Source: Paenibacillus durus ATCC 35681 (GTDB lineage Bacteria > Bacillota > Bacilli > Paenibacillales > Paenibacillaceae). Taken from it: a stretch of 64,000 bases of DNA. The position numbers and the translations under genes were made by a program. The stretch spans positions 2,914,001 to 2,978,000 of the forward strand of contig NZ_CP011114.1 of assembly GCF_000993825.1 (NCBI RefSeq). The letters run 5' to 3'. The notes under the pieces are model-generated. The model saw nothing but the letters and a program-made list of their open reading frames with translations, did not search any database and was not told where the DNA came from. Of this stretch, positions 35,442-44,327 are shown one piece after another (the stretch's first letter is position 1; each line of letters starts with the position of its first letter).

Positions 35442-36776
35442 TTATTTCGTTACCGGCAGTTTCGCGATACGCTCAGGAATAATATCATTGGCAATCAGAT
35501 CGCTATGGCTTTCGCGCTTGACCACAAGATCGCTTTGTCCGTTCTGCACGAATACAACGGCCGGACGGGCGATACGGTTGTAGTTACTCGCCATGGAATA
35601 GTTATAGGCGCCTGTGCAAGCTACGGCGAGCAGATCGCCGCTCTTCGCCTCCGGCAGCTCCACATCCCAAATCAGCATATCGCCGCTTTCACAGCATTTG
35701 CCCGCAATGGAAACCGTCTCTACGGCTGGGTCATTTGCGCGGTTCGCCAGCAGCGCTTCATATTTCGATTCGTAGAGCGCTGGACGCGGATTGTCGCCCA
35801 TTCCTCCGTCAACGGCAACGTACTTGCGTACGCCCGGGATCGTCTTGTTCGTGCCGATCGTATAAAGGGTCGTTCCCGCGTCACCGACAATGCTGCGTCC
35901 CGGCTCCACCCAAATTTCAGGCAGCTTGGCGCCGATTCCGGCAAAATACTTCTTCACCGCGCCCGTGATGGCAGCGACATATTCGGATACCTGCAGCGGC
36001 GTGTCGCCTTCGGTATAACGGATACCGAAGCCTCCGCCAAGGTTGACCACGCTGAACTCGGTGTTCAGTTCTTCCTTCACGCGGCGGGCAAAGTCGGCTA
36101 CACGCTCAACCGCCATTTCAAAGCCATCCGTCTCAAAAATTTGGGAGCCGATATGCGAATGTACGCCCAGCAGCGTCAGATTGTCCTTGGCGGATGCCTG
36201 TTTGACCGCTTCAAAGGCCGAGCCGTTGCCAATATCGAAACCGAACTTCGAATCGGTCTGGCCGGTAGCGGCATAGGCGTGATGCGCATGCGCCTCGACG
36301 CCTGGCGTCACGCGCAGCAGAACATTGACGTTTGCATTCTTACTCGCCGCGATGGCTTGCAGAAGCTCCAGCTCGACGAAGTTGTCGACGACGAAGCAGC
36401 CAATTCCCGCGTCCAGTGCCATCTCGATTTCAAACGGCGTCTTGTTGTTGCCATGAAAGTGAATCCGCTCCGCCGGAAATCCGGCCTGCAAAGCTGTGTA
36501 AAGCTCACCGTCGGAGACAACATCAAGGGAAAGCCCCTCTTCATCCGCGATCCGGCACATCGCCATGACCGAGAACGCCTTGCTGGCATAGGCTACTTGA
36601 AAACCAAGCCCGCTGGCGGCAAAAGCGTCCATATATTCGCGGCAGCGGCGGCGGATCAACTGTTCGTCCATGATATATAGCGGAGTACCGTATTCGGCTT
36701 TGAGTTCCGTAACGTCGCACCCGCCGATTTCCAAATGACCGGCATCGTTAATCCGGCTCGTCCCGTGTAAAAACAT
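35442..36776 (-). CDS. lysA: Diaminopimelate decarboxylase
   Basis: PLP enzyme that makes L-lysine from meso-diaminopimelate, the last step of lysine synthesis. The PLP lysine lies in VAYASKAFSVMAMCRIADEE. HSHIGSQI, the glycine-rich VNLGGGFGIRY, the EPGRSIVGDAG phosphate site and the C-terminal GKCCESGD Cys are all present. ATG nine bases after GGAGG gives 444 aa; the longer frame upstream overlaps spoVAF and is not needed. It follows spoVAF as in Bacillus. Confidence 0.96.
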   Translation of the reverse strand: MFLHGTSRINDAGHLEIGGCDVTELKAEYGTPLYIMDEQLIRRRCREYMDAFAASGLGFQVAYASKAFSVMAMCRIADEEGLSLDVVSDGELYTALQAGFPAERIHFHGNNKTPFEIEMALDAGIGCFVVDNFVELELLQAIAASKNANVNVLLRVTPGVEAHAHHAYAATGQTDSKFGFDIGNGSAFEAVKQASAKDNLTLLGVHSHIGSQIFETDGFEMAVERVADFARRVKEELNTEFSVVNLGGGFGIRYTEGDTPLQVSEYVAAITGAVKKYFAGIGAKLPEIWVEPGRSIVGDAGTTLYTIGTNKTIPGVRKYVAVDGGMGDNPRPALYESKYEALLANRANDPAVETVSIAGKCCESGDMLIWDVELPEAKSGDLLAVACTGAYNYSMASNYNRIARPAVVFVQNGQSDLVVKRESHSDLIANDIIPERIAKLPVTK

Positions 36777-36891
36777 ATTCGCAATCCTCCGATTTCTGTG
36801 AGAATATCCATCCCAGTTTTTTATGGTATTCAGTATACCAGAGGAAGGGAACGCCATAGAATGGACAAATATGCAGTTGATTTGTATTATC

Positions 36892-39033
36892 CTACGATTT
36901 GTCCTTATTACCGTCGGACAAAGGCATGCGCGTATTATCCCTCGTTTTATCAAAAGACGGCCTTGTTTTGGCAGAAAGCACCGGCACGCGGAACAGAATC
37001 GCCCCCATCGCCTTTGCATTAAATGGTATGAATGGCCACAAATACGATGAGTTGTAGGAACGGTTGACCGTCAGCAAAATGATGAACAGGGTCGAGGCGA
37101 TCACAAGTCCGGCAACGCCGAAGAAGCCTGTGGCCAGAAGCAGGAGCAGCCGGACAATCCGGTTGGCCAGACCAAGCTCATAGCTAGGCGTGGCAAACAT
37201 GCCGATAGCGGCCACGGCCATATATAAGACAACCTCATTGACGAACAGCCCTGTTTTTACGGCAATGTCTCCGATCAGAATCGCGGCGATCAGGCCCATG
37301 GCCGAACCTAGCGGTGTCGGCGTATGCACTGCGGCCATGCGCAGCAAATCCACCCCGAACTCGATAATCAGAAACTGGGCGAGCAGCGGAAGCTTGGCAT
37401 TTTTCTGCGGACCGATAAATTCGAGCATCGGGGGCTTTAGCTCGGGATGGATAACTAGCAGCATCCAGAGCGGCAGCAGGAAGATCGAAGCGAAGATTCC
37501 GGCGAGCCGCACCCATCGCAAATAAGAACCCATGAGCGGGGTCTGGCGGTTCTCTTCCGCATGCTGGCATAAATCGAAAAACGTTGTCGGGATAACCATC
37601 ACGCTCGGGGACGTATCTACGAATAGGACTACCCTGCCTTCAAGCAGATGGGAAGCCACAACGTCCGGCCGTTCGGAGTAACGGACCATAGGATAGGGAT
37701 TCCAGTTTTCCCCTATAATTGCTTCCTCCAACTGCTTGTCGGCCAGCGGAATGCCTTCGATGTTTATACTCTTCATTTTGTCTACGACCGCTTTGACCTG
37801 CGTTTTATCCACAATATCGTCGATATAGGCGATGGACACATCCGTTTGCGTTCTCCGGCCTACCTTGTGCAGTTCGAATTTCAGTCCCGGATCGCGCAGC
37901 CTGCGTCGTACAAGGGCGATATTGCTCAGCAGCGTCTCCGTGAACCCGTCGCGCGCGCCCCGCACCACCCGCTCGATGGATGGCTCCTCAGGTCCGCGAA
38001 CCGGATAAAGCCGTGTATCCATGATAATGACCCGGGATTCACCCTCGATAAACAGAACGCTCATCCCCGCCAACGCCTGGTTGATCGCCACGCTTAGCTC
38101 TTCTGCCTTTTCAACTTGGATATGAGGGATGTACTCATGCATAAATGCGGCTAAGGCGTCGGAAGACATGTCGTTAGGGGTTAAGTAGGTAAGCCTTTTT
38201 AGAATCTCATCCAGAACGACGTCTTTGGCAAAGCCGCTGATTAATAAAAGACCTGTTTTTCTTCCTCCTAAGAACATTTCCCGGAACACTACGTCGAAAG
38301 ATGCTCCAAGGCCCATCACTTCGGTCAGAACCTCTTTCGTCTGATCAAGCGTTTCCGGAATCTTGTCCTCGCCATGCCAGTATATAATCGATTCTTTTAC
38401 CGAATTCGACAGTTCCTTATCCCTTTTCTCCTGCTTGGGATCTTTAGGCTGACCCGAACCTGCCTGAGCCTGCTCCGAAGAAGATTCGTCACTGGTATCT
38501 TCACCAGGCAAAATACTCTTGATAAAGCCGGACAATCCTCCTTCGGAGCTCTCATCCGGAGCTTCCAGCTCCCGGGATGCTTCCATGTCGCCTGATTCGG
38601 CGCTGTGCTTCACCACGAACCCTGTCGCCAAGTCAACCGCTTCAGCGCTTACACCTTCACTGGCACCCATCGCCGCTCCGCTCTCCACAGCTTCCCGCTG
38701 CTTGTTGGCGTCTGCCATTGCGCCGCTTGCCACGGCGCCCTGCTCAGCGTCGGTGCCAGCCGCCGCACCGGTTTCTCCGGCGCCCAAGTCCTCGCCTGAA
38801 CCTGCCGCCAAGTTGCCAGCTCCAGCGCTCTGCTCCTCCCCGGCGCTTGCCGCGCCATCTTCCACGGCTCCTTGCTCCGCCCCGGCATCTGCCGCCGCGC
38901 CGCTCTCCTCGGCGCTCTGCTCCACAACTGGATCAGATACCCCGCCGATGTCCCCAGCGTTCTCCGCATCCGAAAGCGGCTGCTCCGGCCCTTCGCTGTC
39001 CAAGTAATCACCGCTATGAATGTATTTGCTCAT
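36892..39033 (-). CDS. spoVAF: SpoVAF-like GerA-family membrane protein with long disordered N-terminus
   Basis: A 713-aa protein of the GerA/SpoVAF family; in Bacillus SpoVAF associates with germinant receptors and modulates dipicolinate release. Residues from about 215 on show the soluble GerA-type domain (ESIIYWHGEDKIPETLDQTK), then DTSPSVMVIPTTFFD and several membrane helices. Residues about 10-190 are a low-complexity Ala/Glu/Gly/Ser segment (units such as AEQGAVEDGAAS) absent from the roughly 490-aa Bacillus protein. ATG after AGGGAGGG is chosen. It lies directly after spoVAB, before lysA. Confidence 0.88.
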   Translation of the reverse strand: MSKYIHSGDYLDSEGPEQPLSDAENAGDIGGVSDPVVEQSAEESGAAADAGAEQGAVEDGAASAGEEQSAGAGNLAAGSGEDLGAGETGAAAGTDAEQGAVASGAMADANKQREAVESGAAMGASEGVSAEAVDLATGFVVKHSAESGDMEASRELEAPDESSEGGLSGFIKSILPGEDTSDESSSEQAQAGSGQPKDPKQEKRDKELSNSVKESIIYWHGEDKIPETLDQTKEVLTEVMGLGASFDVVFREMFLGGRKTGLLLISGFAKDVVLDEILKRLTYLTPNDMSSDALAAFMHEYIPHIQVEKAEELSVAINQALAGMSVLFIEGESRVIIMDTRLYPVRGPEEPSIERVVRGARDGFTETLLSNIALVRRRLRDPGLKFELHKVGRRTQTDVSIAYIDDIVDKTQVKAVVDKMKSINIEGIPLADKQLEEAIIGENWNPYPMVRYSERPDVVASHLLEGRVVLFVDTSPSVMVIPTTFFDLCQHAEENRQTPLMGSYLRWVRLAGIFASIFLLPLWMLLVIHPELKPPMLEFIGPQKNAKLPLLAQFLIIEFGVDLLRMAAVHTPTPLGSAMGLIAAILIGDIAVKTGLFVNEVVLYMAVAAIGMFATPSYELGLANRIVRLLLLLATGFFGVAGLVIASTLFIILLTVNRSYNSSYLWPFIPFNAKAMGAILFRVPVLSAKTRPSFDKTRDNTRMPLSDGNKDKS

Positions 39034-39047
39034 CTCTAGCCCTCCCT

Positions 39048-39473
39048 TTACTGTCGATACACAAACCAATCAAATAAGGAACCCGCCACTTTGCCAAACA
39101 CCATCGCCATCAGCAGACCGAACAGATGTGAAGTCATATGAAGGCGTTTAGCCAAAATTGGCAGCACGTTGAGAACTTCCGTCAAGGCAGCGGCAAGCAT
39201 GCCGACAAAGATGCCCCCGAACAGGCCGACCGCCGCTTCAACCGCCGGGCCTGCCGCAATCTTCCAGTTCCAAAAATCGCTCACCGTGCCAACCAGCGAC
39301 CCGCTGACCATCGCGCCCTCATACCAGTGAACCTTATCGTAAGATTTCGTCAGCTGCGCCAACCGCGGAATCATGTCGAGCACGACGAACAGAGCGATCA
39401 CCCCGCCGCCGACGGCGATGCCTCCCGCAATGCCAAGGATCAAATTCAGGCCCACCTCAATCGGAGCCGTCAT
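39048..39473 (-). CDS. spoVAB: Stage V sporulation protein AB
   Basis: A 141-aa integral membrane protein with about four helices, part of the SpoVA system for dipicolinic acid uptake into the forespore. Recognisable parts are GLNLILGIAGGIAVGGGVIA and the LFGGIFVGMLAAALTEVLNV helix. It starts immediately after the spoVAA stop codon. Confidence 0.92.
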   Translation of the reverse strand: MTAPIEVGLNLILGIAGGIAVGGGVIALFVVLDMIPRLAQLTKSYDKVHWYEGAMVSGSLVGTVSDFWNWKIAAGPAVEAAVGLFGGIFVGMLAAALTEVLNVLPILAKRLHMTSHLFGLLMAMVFGKVAGSLFDWFVYRQ

Positions 39474-40133
39474 TTACACTTCCTCCCTTTCGCTTGCTCC
39501 GCCTTCATCCCGCTTCATTTTCCGGTATTCCTCATGAACAACGTACTGGTCGATATTTTTCTGATACAGGAACATTTCCACCTCAAGCGGGGTCGGCTCC
39601 TCATTCCATTTTTTCTTAAACAGATGATTGAAAAAGATGACCATACCGAATCCGATACCGATGGAATAAGCCAGTTGGAACAGATAAGGATGCTCGTCCC
39701 TACGGCCGGTCAGCATCTCTACAATCCGGATTTGAACCTCCTGCATGCTCACGTCCGCATGAAAATTCATAATGGTCAGCGCCGCGCCAAAGAACAGCAG
39801 CAGCCAGACAAGCGCAAACATGGCAGGTGACGGCTTCCGCTCACCCTTGGATTCGATGATCTGGACAATCGTCCTGCCTTCTCCAATCGGCTCGATATCG
39901 GCATCCGGCACCAGCTTCTTTACCAGAGGAATGACCTTCAGCAAATCGATGAGGATCAGGTTTCCGTCACTGTACTCCGGCTGGACCAGAAGCAGCGATT
40001 TCAGCCGCTCCTCCCACTCCGGGGGGGCGATCAGGTAAGCGACGTCGCCAAGCTTCACACCTTTACCTTGAGGAAGCATCACCCGATTCTTCAGTTGTAT
40101 GTAGATGGCCGAACCAGAGTCGGTCTTCATCAT
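39474..40133 (-). CDS. spoVAA: Stage V sporulation protein AA
   Basis: A 219-aa protein with a soluble N-terminal domain (AIYIQLKNRVMLPQGKGVKL) and two membrane helices (near 110-130 and 155-175), matching SpoVAA. Start ATG eight bases after GGAGG. First gene of the spoVAA-AB-AF group. No forespore sigma promoter could be marked with confidence in the 217 bases upstream. Confidence 0.9.
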   Translation of the reverse strand: MMKTDSGSAIYIQLKNRVMLPQGKGVKLGDVAYLIAPPEWEERLKSLLLVQPEYSDGNLILIDLLKVIPLVKKLVPDADIEPIGEGRTIVQIIESKGERKPSPAMFALVWLLLFFGAALTIMNFHADVSMQEVQIRIVEMLTGRRDEHPYLFQLAYSIGIGFGMVIFFNHLFKKKWNEEPTPLEVEMFLYQKNIDQYVVHEEYRKMKRDEGGASEREEV

Positions 40134-40350
40134 CCGCTTGTCCTCCTAAATCAAGCAATCTCATACAGGGCCGCCCGTCCCGGACGGGAATGATCTTACT
40201 TAAGGCTCTAAACTGAACGCCAGTGTGCCAGAATAACGGTAGTATGGATGAAAAGGGTTATTTTTACTCTAGTCCAGCGGCATCCCGAAACTTTTCGCGG
40301 TTGAATGAGTCTATACTTCAATAGCAAAAGAAGGAGGAACAACCAAAAAA

Positions 40351-41526
40351 ATGAAGTTATTATCGCAAGTCTTTATCCGAACAATTCTGGCGGCTGCGGT
40401 GCTGCTGGCCCTTAGTGTACAAGTCCTGTCTCCCGTACATGCCAAATCCGAAAACAGCGTGCAGGATTACGCGGTGGATGCCTCAAAAGGAGTCGAGATA
40501 TACTCGGTCAGCTACGTGGTTGACGGAAAGTACCAAAATGCGGTGGTATATAAGCAGCAGGACGGCACTTTTGCGAAATGGCAGGAACCGTTCCATTTTT
40601 TCAGAACAGCAGAGGATGGCTCACTGATAATCGGCGGGTCGGATGATCCCGAAGGCGGCTATGTATACGATCCGGATCGCCAAGCCATTGTCCATAAAAA
40701 TATCTATTCGCTGTCACCGGACGGGAAATGGGGAATTCTGGAGCGTTCCCGTTATCTTTATGTAAAGAATCTATCGCCATACAGCGACTATATTGCCAAG
40801 CTTAACGACTATTATTTGAAAAATATGAAGACCGGCGATGTTTCTTTGTACAAAACTATGCGGACAAGCTTTCGTACGGGTTGGTACGATCAACACACGC
40901 TGCTGGAGTCCGGTTATGACAGCCAGACGAAACAAAATTTGATTACGGCCTACAATCCAGAGACGGGAACAAGAACCACTGTCCTTGCAGGCTCGATGTA
41001 TGCCTTCAACAATTCCATCTCCAAGCTGGTGTATGTGGAGAATGAGTCGCACCGTCTGCTGCGGGTGTACGATCTGAAGACGTCCGCCTCCCATCTTCTC
41101 ACGAGTGAAGCAAAGCGGTCGGCCATCTATCCTTCCGCCCTTTCCAGACCGGCATCGGCCCTTCCTGTTGGAATTAACCCTGCCGAACTACCCGTCGTCC
41201 CGGTTCCCGTTATTGAAGAATATGAGTATACGGCGGAAATCAACGGCCTCAGCATCCCGGTAAGCACGGTGTTTGAGGCGAACGGCAAACGCTGGATTCC
41301 TGTGCGGCCGCTCGCGAAAGCCTTGGGCTGGAAGGTGGAACTCATGGATCAGCCGGGAACCTCCTATAAAGCCTTGAACTATCAATATACAATCTCGAAG
41401 GGAGCGGCAAAAATCACTCTCACACCTGCCAACAGCTTTAGTACCGGCGGCAGGCTGTTCATGAATCCTGGTCAGCTGGCATCGCTTGGCTGCGGAGACG
41501 TTAAGCTGGTTCCCCGTATCAACTGA
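40351..41526 (+). CDS. Secreted protein with copper-amine-oxidase-like (stalk) domain
   Basis: A 391-aa exported protein. The signal peptide covers residues 1-31 (ends SPVHAKS). Residues about 40-260 look like a beta-propeller or repeat-type domain with phrases such as YSLSPDGKWGILERSRYLYV. The last 100 residues contain a copper-amine-oxidase N-terminal-like domain (INGLSIPVSTVFEANGKRWI, then PVRPLAKALGWKV), a cell-surface module frequent in Paenibacillus. No enzymatic motif seen. AAGGAGG precedes the ATG. Function unknown. Confidence 0.75.
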   Translation: MKLLSQVFIRTILAAAVLLALSVQVLSPVHAKSENSVQDYAVDASKGVEIYSVSYVVDGKYQNAVVYKQQDGTFAKWQEPFHFFRTAEDGSLIIGGSDDPEGGYVYDPDRQAIVHKNIYSLSPDGKWGILERSRYLYVKNLSPYSDYIAKLNDYYLKNMKTGDVSLYKTMRTSFRTGWYDQHTLLESGYDSQTKQNLITAYNPETGTRTTVLAGSMYAFNNSISKLVYVENESHRLLRVYDLKTSASHLLTSEAKRSAIYPSALSRPASALPVGINPAELPVVPVPVIEEYEYTAEINGLSIPVSTVFEANGKRWIPVRPLAKALGWKVELMDQPGTSYKALNYQYTISKGAAKITLTPANSFSTGGRLFMNPGQLASLGCGDVKLVPRIN

Positions 41527-41539
41527 CTGTTCTCATAAA

Positions 41540-41553
41540 AAAACGTCCAAGCC
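41540..41553. terminator. Left arm of a terminator hairpin split by the IS element
   Basis: AAACGTCCAAGCC here is the exact complement of GGCTTGGACGTTT at 42866-42877, on the other side of the IS. Together they would form a bidirectional terminator for the convergent genes at 40351-41526 and 42935-43906. Confidence 0.65.
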
Positions 41554-41601
41554 TGCAGCGATAACTGGTCATACCCCTGTCAAGTAGACAATGAAAAAAG
41601 G

Positions 41602-42498
41602 CTAAGCAGCCAGCGCGTGCCGGTACTCAATCGGTGCGCGCTGTTTGAGTTTGGCCTGAAATCGCTGGTAATTGTAAAAATAGATATACTCCTCCACTGC
41701 TTGATGTATCTCGGTTTCTGACTTACACTGGTGGAGGTACAACTTCTCCGTCTTGAGATGCGAAAAGAAGGATTCGATGCAGGCGTTATCCAGGCAGGTT
41801 GCTTTGCGAGAGTGGCTGCCCTTGACGCCGAATTCCTCGAGTCGCGTGTTGTACGCCGCAGACGTGTACTGGAAGCCCTGATCCGAGTGGAGCACGGCCC
41901 CGGACACGTCTCTTTTTCGTGTCCATTGTTCGACCGTATCCAGGACGAGCTTGACGTCATTTCGCTCTGAGATCTGCCAAGCCACAATCTCATTGTTAAA
42001 CAGGTCCTGAATGGCGGACAAGTAATAAAAGCGCGCACCGTCTGAGATATACGTAATGTCAGTCACCAGCTTCTGCTGTGGCCCTGCCGCATGAAACTGA
42101 CGCCTCAGCCGGTTCGGGTAGACCACAGAAGGCGTGTAGCTCGAGTACTTTCGTTTCTTCCGGATCACCGAGGGAATCGACAACTCCTTCATTAGTCGCC
42201 ATACTTTCTTGTGATTGACGAGATAACCCGCCTCCCGTAAAGCGGTTTTCATCCGGGGATATCCGAAGTAGGGATGAATCAAGTGAATCGCTAGCATATG
42301 CTCTTTGATTTCATGATCCCGCGAATGAGTTTCTTTACGCTTTGACCCGCTTGCTCGCCACTTGTAGTAGCTGGCTCTAGGGATTCCGGCAATGGCTAAC
42401 AGACGTGTCACGCCGTGCCGGTCGCGTAACTCCTCTACGATTTGGTAGTTGTCCTGCGGACGGGGGCGACCTCCCTGACCAGATTTGGGTACCGCTTT
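41602..42498 (-). CDS. IS3-family transposase OrfB (expressed by -1 frameshift)
   Basis: DDE integrase-fold catalytic subunit. The triad is visible as VTDITYIS (first Asp), VLHSDQGFQ (second Asp) and CIESFFSHLK (Glu). The first ATG in this frame is at 42411, but the frame is open upstream into orfA, and the peptide QDNYQIVEELRDRHGVTRLL from that extension is normal for OrfB. The slippery heptamer A-AAA-AAG at 42495-42501 would fuse OrfA to OrfB. The coordinates given begin at the slip site. Confidence 0.88.
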   Translation of the reverse strand, partial: KAVPKSGQGGRPRPQDNYQIVEELRDRHGVTRLLAIAGIPRASYYKWRASGSKRKETHSRDHEIKEHMLAIHLIHPYFGYPRMKTALREAGYLVNHKKVWRLMKELSIPSVIRKKRKYSSYTPSVVYPNRLRRQFHAAGPQQKLVTDITYISDGARFYYLSAIQDLFNNEIVAWQISERNDVKLVLDTVEQWTRKRDVSGAVLHSDQGFQYTSAAYNTRLEEFGVKGSHSRKATCLDNACIESFFSHLKTEKLYLHQCKSETEIHQAVEEYIYFYNYQRFQAKLKQRAPIEYRHALAA

Positions 42499-42779
42499 TT
42501 TAGATAATCTACCTGCGCTTTCAGATAATCCCGTTCTTCCTCGACGCTAGCAAATTTCGTGCGTTGCCGCCCTTTAAGAGGGTTGGTTAATCCCTTGCGG
42601 GTGTCATACGCTTCCCCCGTTTTGTACTTCTTCACCCACTCCTGAAGTTGGGTCTTACTCCGGATTCCCAGTCGGGCTGAAACCGTCGTGTAACTGCCCG
42701 TCCCCTCCAAATAGGCCTGAACCGCCGCCGTCTTAAACTCTTCTCCATAGGTTTGAAATTTCTGTCCCTTTTTGGCCAT
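42435..42779 (-). CDS. IS3-family transposase OrfA
   Basis: A 114-aa helix-turn-helix protein (YGEEFKTAAVQAYLEGTGSY, then TVSARLGI) with a C-terminal leucine-rich coiled-coil-like stretch (EEERDYLKAQVDYLKKR). It binds the terminal repeats in IS3 elements. Its 3' end overlaps orfB and contains the A6G slippery site. Confidence 0.88.
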   Translation of the reverse strand: MAKKGQKFQTYGEEFKTAAVQAYLEGTGSYTTVSARLGIRSKTQLQEWVKKYKTGEAYDTRKGLTNPLKGRQRTKFASVEEERDYLKAQVDYLKKRYPNLVREVAPVRRTTTKS

Positions 42780-42865
42780 ACAAATATCCCCTCCAAGTTC
42801 ACTCTATCCTCATGATACCATGAGGACTTTTTTGAGTGTCTACCTGAAGGGGATAATATCAAACC

Positions 42866-42877
42866 GGCTTGGACGTT
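42866..42877. terminator. Right arm of the split terminator
   Basis: GGCTTGGACGTTT, pairing with 41540-41553. Next to it, at 42895-42918, another hairpin (GCCTGAGGGG/CCCCAGGGC on the minus strand) may now serve the transporter gene. Confidence 0.6.
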
Positions 42878-42934
42878 TCTATATTCGAGCATTTGCCCTG
42901 GGGCTGTCCCCTCAGGCGTTCCATGGCATTTTAT

Positions 42935-43906
42935 TTAATTCGGCTGGCTCGCCGCCTCAAGCGGTTCCCTTTGCTGGCTGGAGATAAAGAACAGCGCGGT
43001 CCAGATCATCGCAAAGCCCAGAACCTGCGGCCAGGTGACAAGCTGGTGGTAGACGATCCAGTTCAGTACTAAGCTGGTCATCGGGAAGCTTAGCTCTGCA
43101 AATGTGGCAAAGGAGGCTTTGGTTGTACTCAGCCCTTTGTAGTACAGCAGCATGCTGAGCAGCCCGGGAAGAAGCGCCTGCAGCAGCAGATTGACCGCCA
43201 CGGCTGCGGAGGAACCGAGTCCGCCATGCAGCTGCCAAGGCGCTCCCTCCACCGACGTAAGGACAAATAGGAACGGCAGCGCCAGAACAAAGCGCAGTGA
43301 AGTAACAGTCTCGTACTTCATTGTCCCAAGCAGATAACGGCCCATGACGGTCGAGCCGCCCCACAGCGCAGCTGCTCCAAGTGCCATTATGCTGCCGATT
43401 CCGATGAAGCTGGCGGCCTCTCCGAATGGCATGCTCCAGCCAAAGGTCAGCAAATAAGTGCCAAGGAGCGCAACCAGAAAGAGCGGAGCGAAATAGCGGG
43501 GCAGCCGTTCCTTCAGCAGCAGAGCAGCAAGGCCGACTGCGAACAGCGGCTGCAGCTTCTGAAGCAGCACCACGGCATTAATGTCGCCGCTTGAGAGCGC
43601 CTTGGTGAACAGGATGGTCGCCACGGCCGATCCGCCCCAGGATACGAAGATCAGGGCGGCCGCATGCCGGAGCCGGATTCGCTTCAGCTCGGCACGGTGG
43701 CGCCACAGCACGGGAGCGGCAGCCAGAAAGAGCACCACATGCTCCAGCAATACAATTTGCGACGAAGTCAGGGACTTCAGCAGCAGGATGCGGAACAGCG
43801 GATCGACGCCCCACAGGGCCGCCCCCAGAGCCACCAGCCAGAATCCGCCGTGCAGCGGTGTTGTCCGCACCGTTTGAGTTTGCGAAGATGCCGTTACATT
43901 ACTCAT
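42935..43906 (-). CDS. EamA/DMT-family transporter under FMN riboswitch control (RibN-like)
   Basis: A 323-aa protein with ten predicted membrane helices in two EamA repeats (GALLWGV-type start LVALGAALWGVDPLFRILLL; second repeat SIMALGAALWGGSTVMGRYL). DMT proteins of this kind include RibN riboflavin importers. An FMN riboswitch with terminator precedes it, which makes riboflavin or FMN-related uptake the best guess. The ATG eight bases after AAGGAG is used. Substrate inferred from regulation, not from sequence. Confidence 0.82.
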   Translation of the reverse strand: MSNVTASSQTQTVRTTPLHGGFWLVALGAALWGVDPLFRILLLKSLTSSQIVLLEHVVLFLAAAPVLWRHRAELKRIRLRHAAALIFVSWGGSAVATILFTKALSSGDINAVVLLQKLQPLFAVGLAALLLKERLPRYFAPLFLVALLGTYLLTFGWSMPFGEAASFIGIGSIMALGAAALWGGSTVMGRYLLGTMKYETVTSLRFVLALPFLFVLTSVEGAPWQLHGGLGSSAAVAVNLLLQALLPGLLSMLLYYKGLSTTKASFATFAELSFPMTSLVLNWIVYHQLVTWPQVLGFAMIWTALFFISSQQREPLEAASQPN

Positions 43907-43945
43907 GATCATTTCTCCTTGTCGATACAAAACCTCGTTCCAGAC

Positions 43946-43986
43946 CAAAAACCCCCGGACTGCCAAATTGAGCAATCTCGGGGGTT
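43946..43986 (-). terminator. Terminator in the leader of the EamA transporter gene
   Basis: ACCCCCG...CGGGGGT stem followed by TTTTT on the minus strand, 40 bases before the start codon. This is a candidate expression platform for the upstream FMN aptamer. Confidence 0.7.
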
Positions 43987-44007
43987 ATACCGATAAAAAC
44001 GTCCATA

Positions 44008-44030
44008 AGAAAAGCACCGATTGGTGCCCT
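44008..44030 (-). terminator. Second hairpin in the same leader
   Basis: GCACC-AAT-CGGTGC followed by TTTTCTT on the minus strand. Just upstream (44060-44130) GATTAAAGAATT and AATTCTTTAATC form a 12-bp stem that could act as the alternative structure. Which hairpin responds to FMN cannot be told by eye. Confidence 0.55.
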
Positions 44031-44149
44031 TTCGAAGATGCCGCCGAATCCTTCATTCGCGGTAGCTTTTCTTGCGATTAAAGAATTGTTCAGCTCCGCT
44101 GAAAACTTATAAATTCTTTAATCTTAGCAAAAAGCCGTTCCTATCCTTT

Positions 44150-44306
44150 GATCCTCTCTCCTCCGGACTTTACCGTCGGCTCTGGATTTCCACCAGATCA
44201 GTCCCTCCTTTCCAGCTTGGAAAAAAGAGAGTCGCGGGCTGCGGTCCGCCTTCGCGAACCTCACCGCCGGTCAGGAATTTCACCTTACCCCGAGAATCTT
44301 GTATTC
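44150..44306 (-). promoter_or_regulatory. Second FMN riboswitch
   Basis: RFN blocks on the minus strand: GATTCTCGGGGTAAGGTGAA, ATTCCTGACCGGCGGTGA, ATCTGGTGGAAATCCAGAGCC, GACGGTAAAGTCCGGA and the closing GGAGAGAGGATC. It lies about 240 bases upstream of the EamA transporter gene. Confidence 0.92.
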
Positions 44307-44327
44307 CGTAATTTTTTTCACAAACCT

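Larger units (their letters stand above)
41574..42852 (-). mobile_element. IS3-family (IS150-like) insertion sequence
   Basis: About 1279 bp. The ends are imperfect inverted repeats, CCCCTGTCAAGTAGACA on the left and CCCCTTCAGGTAGACA on the right, both followed by a run of A after one or two mismatches. A 3-bp ATA flanks both ends as a likely target duplication. It contains orfA and orfB in the usual -1 frameshift arrangement. Both frames are intact, so it may be active. Confidence 0.88.

Noticed and set aside
35406..36680. A 424-codon plus-strand open frame
   Set aside because: Antisense shadow of lysA, whose catalytic motifs are complete.
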